This document shows positions 5,664 through 6,836 of a DNA stretch of 6,836 nt, in pieces. Made by a program: the position numbers and the translations under genes. Location of the stretch: NCBI GenBank assembly GCA_015486425.1, contig WFRQ01000140.1:1-6836 (forward strand). The letters are read 5' to 3'. Under the pieces are notes generated by a model. That model saw only the letters and a list, made by a program, of their open reading frames with translations, had not been told where the DNA came from and did not search any database. Position 1 is the stretch's first letter; each line of letters starts with the position of its first letter. Origin of the DNA: Deltaproteobacteria bacterium (GTDB taxonomy: Bacteria; Desulfobacterota; Dissulfuribacteria; Dissulfuribacterales; QOAL01).

Positions 5664-6836
5664 TTAACGACTCAGGATCAGTACCTGTCCTGGATATATC
5701 ATGCTGCTTGGCGTAAGGCCGTTCATCTTTAAAAGCCTTGAAAGCCTTATGTTGTGCTTTCTTGCCACTGTGGAAAGGGTATCTCCCCTCTTGACATGAT
5801 AGATGCGGGGAACACCGGCTATTTTGCGGCCCCTGCCTCTTCTTACCTTGAGTACCTGCCCCACAGCGAGACAGTTATCTGAAAGGCCGTTCAGGCGTTT
5901 CAGCTCATCCACACTCATATGGAACATCTGCGCTATGTCCCACAGGGAATCCCCTTTTCGCACCTTGTATCGTCCTCTGGAGGAAACAGCGGGGCGTCGC
6001 TTCTTGTAATGTTTTGAAGAGGTAGAGGCAACAGTGGTACGCCCGGTGGGGATCTTCAGGCGCTGCCCTTTTCTTATGACATTGCCACGCAGCCTGTTGG
6101 CCCGTTTAATGGCCCTGACAGAGGTACGATAACGCTTTGCAATGAGGGAAAGGGTCTCCCCTCTTCTGACTCTGTGCGTGACATAGTAAGTACGTGGCGG
6201 ATGCCAGGGTTTTATGGAATCAAGTTTGGCAGCAAGCACCCTGGATGTGCCTTTGGGGACCTTGAGCTGATAACTCTTGTCAGGCGTTACACCGTGTCTC
6301 AGCTCCGGATTCAGCAACTGAAGCGTATTTACCGGAATACTCATGGCCGATGCTATGGATGAAAGTTTCATCTGCTTTCTCACAACTACAGATTCGTATG
6401 CCACGGGCCGGTCCGGAGAACTGAGTTTCATCCCGTACTTTTCAGGGTTGCGGATTATGTGAAGTGTGGCAATGAACCGTGGCACATAGCGTGCTGTTTC
6501 AGACGGCAGGCTGCGGTACAGGTCCCAGAAATTGTCAAGATAGTTGATCTTCTGTTTATTAATGGCCCTCAGCACCGCTCCCTCGCCGCAGTTATATGCG
6601 GCAAGCACTGTGCTCCAGTCACCGAACATCTCGTGCAGCTCGGAGAGATAGGCTATGGCTGCCCTGGTTGACTTTTGCGGATCCAGACGTTCATCTATCC
6701 AGATTGTGCGTTTGAGGCCGAACTTGTATCCTGTGGAAGGTATGAACTGCCAGAGTCCGAGGGCACGGGCCCTGGAAAGCGCCCTGGTTTTAAAGCCGCT
6801 TTCAATAAGAGGAAGCCATGAAAGTTCCTCAGGAAG
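5664..6836 (-). CDS. mltD: MltD-like membrane-bound lytic murein transglycosylase with LysM repeats, N-terminus beyond the right edge
   Basis: Cleaves the MurNAc-GlcNAc bond of peptidoglycan, forming 1,6-anhydro ends, in the periplasm. The frame is open from the right edge to a TAA at 5666-5664 (390 residues visible). The lysozyme-like SLT domain begins at the edge: LPLIESGF carries the catalytic Glu (codon 6803-6801), then ALGLWQFIPSTGYKFGL and VLAAYNCGEGAVLRAI, ending with ARYVPRFIATLHII, all typical of MltD. A diverged LysM-like segment (SVVVRKQMKLSSIA ... LLNPELR, about 6398-6250) comes next, followed by three clear LysM peptidoglycan-binding repeats near 6185-6045, 5972-5838 and 5804-5670, each with a GETL/GDSL/GDTL start and a GQxLxI/V end. 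Linkers are rich in Arg and Lys. The signal peptide or lipobox must lie outside the window. The Met at 6629-6627 is internal to the SLT domain and is not the start. Confidence 0.95.
   Translation of the reverse strand, partial: LPEELSWLPLIESGFKTRALSRARALGLWQFIPSTGYKFGLKRTIWIDERLDPQKSTRAAIAYLSELHEMFGDWSTVLAAYNCGEGAVLRAINKQKINYLDNFWDLYRSLPSETARYVPRFIATLHIIRNPEKYGMKLSSPDRPVAYESVVVRKQMKLSSIASAMSIPVNTLQLLNPELRHGVTPDKSYQLKVPKGTSRVLAAKLDSIKPWHPPRTYYVTHRVRRGETLSLIAKRYRTSVRAIKRANRLRGNVIRKGQRLKIPTGRTTVASTSSKHYKKRRPAVSSRGRYKVRKGDSLWDIAQMFHMSVDELKRLNGLSDNCLAVGQVLKVRRGRGRKIAGVPRIYHVKRGDTLSTVARKHNIRLSRLLKMNGLTPSSMIYPGQVLILSR

Noticed and set aside
5664..6629. Taking the Met at 6629-6627 as the start of the transglycosylase.
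   Set aside because: The frame continues upstream to the edge with the catalytic LPLIESGF and GLWQFIPSTG motifs, so this Met is internal.

Overview
The window holds a compact bacterial chromosome segment with seven genes and no transposase, tRNA, rRNA or CRISPR array. The gene set (holA, proC, trmL, an MltD-type transglycosylase with LysM repeats, a Fur-like regulator), the lipoprotein-like or secreted signal sequence and a probable selenoprotein point to a Gram-negative bacterium. The closest feel is Thermodesulfobacteriota (Deltaproteobacteria) or Nitrospirota, but this is an inference from gene style and repeat types; no marker here settles the taxon.

Left part (1-3664, all on the minus strand, read right to left): proC (pyrroline-5-carboxylate reductase), holA (DNA polymerase III delta, with an unusual internal insertion), a small HD-domain phosphohydrolase, and an UshA-like exported protein cut off by the left edge. 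The last three lie 3-12 bases apart or just behind proC (56 bases), so all four probably form one transcription unit. The exported protein is the main discovery: its frame is open from a GTG at 791 to the window edge except for one UGA at 507-509. That UGA sits in a Cys-x-x-UGA motif and is followed at once by a strong GC-rich hairpin, as expected of a bacterial SECIS element. I read it as a selenoprotein that an ordinary gene caller would break in two. Its metallophosphatase motifs are largely lost, which suggests a redox rather than phosphatase role.

Middle (3665-5154): a minus-strand gene encoding a Fur-type winged-helix/zinc domain fused to a C-terminal FeoA (SH3-like) domain, flanked on both sides by noncoding DNA rich in repeats. 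Two repeat families occur once on each side of the gene in the same orientation and order, and the right-hand intergenic region also carries an approximately 111-base imperfect palindrome and a separate 24-base near-palindrome.

Right part (5155-6836): trmL (tRNA wobble-nucleotide 2'-O-methyltransferase) on the plus strand, converging with the 3' part of an MltD-like lytic transglycosylase with three clear LysM repeats whose N-terminus lies beyond the right edge. Most of the genes are housekeeping functions (replication, proline synthesis, tRNA modification, cell-wall turnover). The novelty lies in the selenoprotein, the Fur-FeoA fusion, the enlarged HolA and the intergenic repeats.
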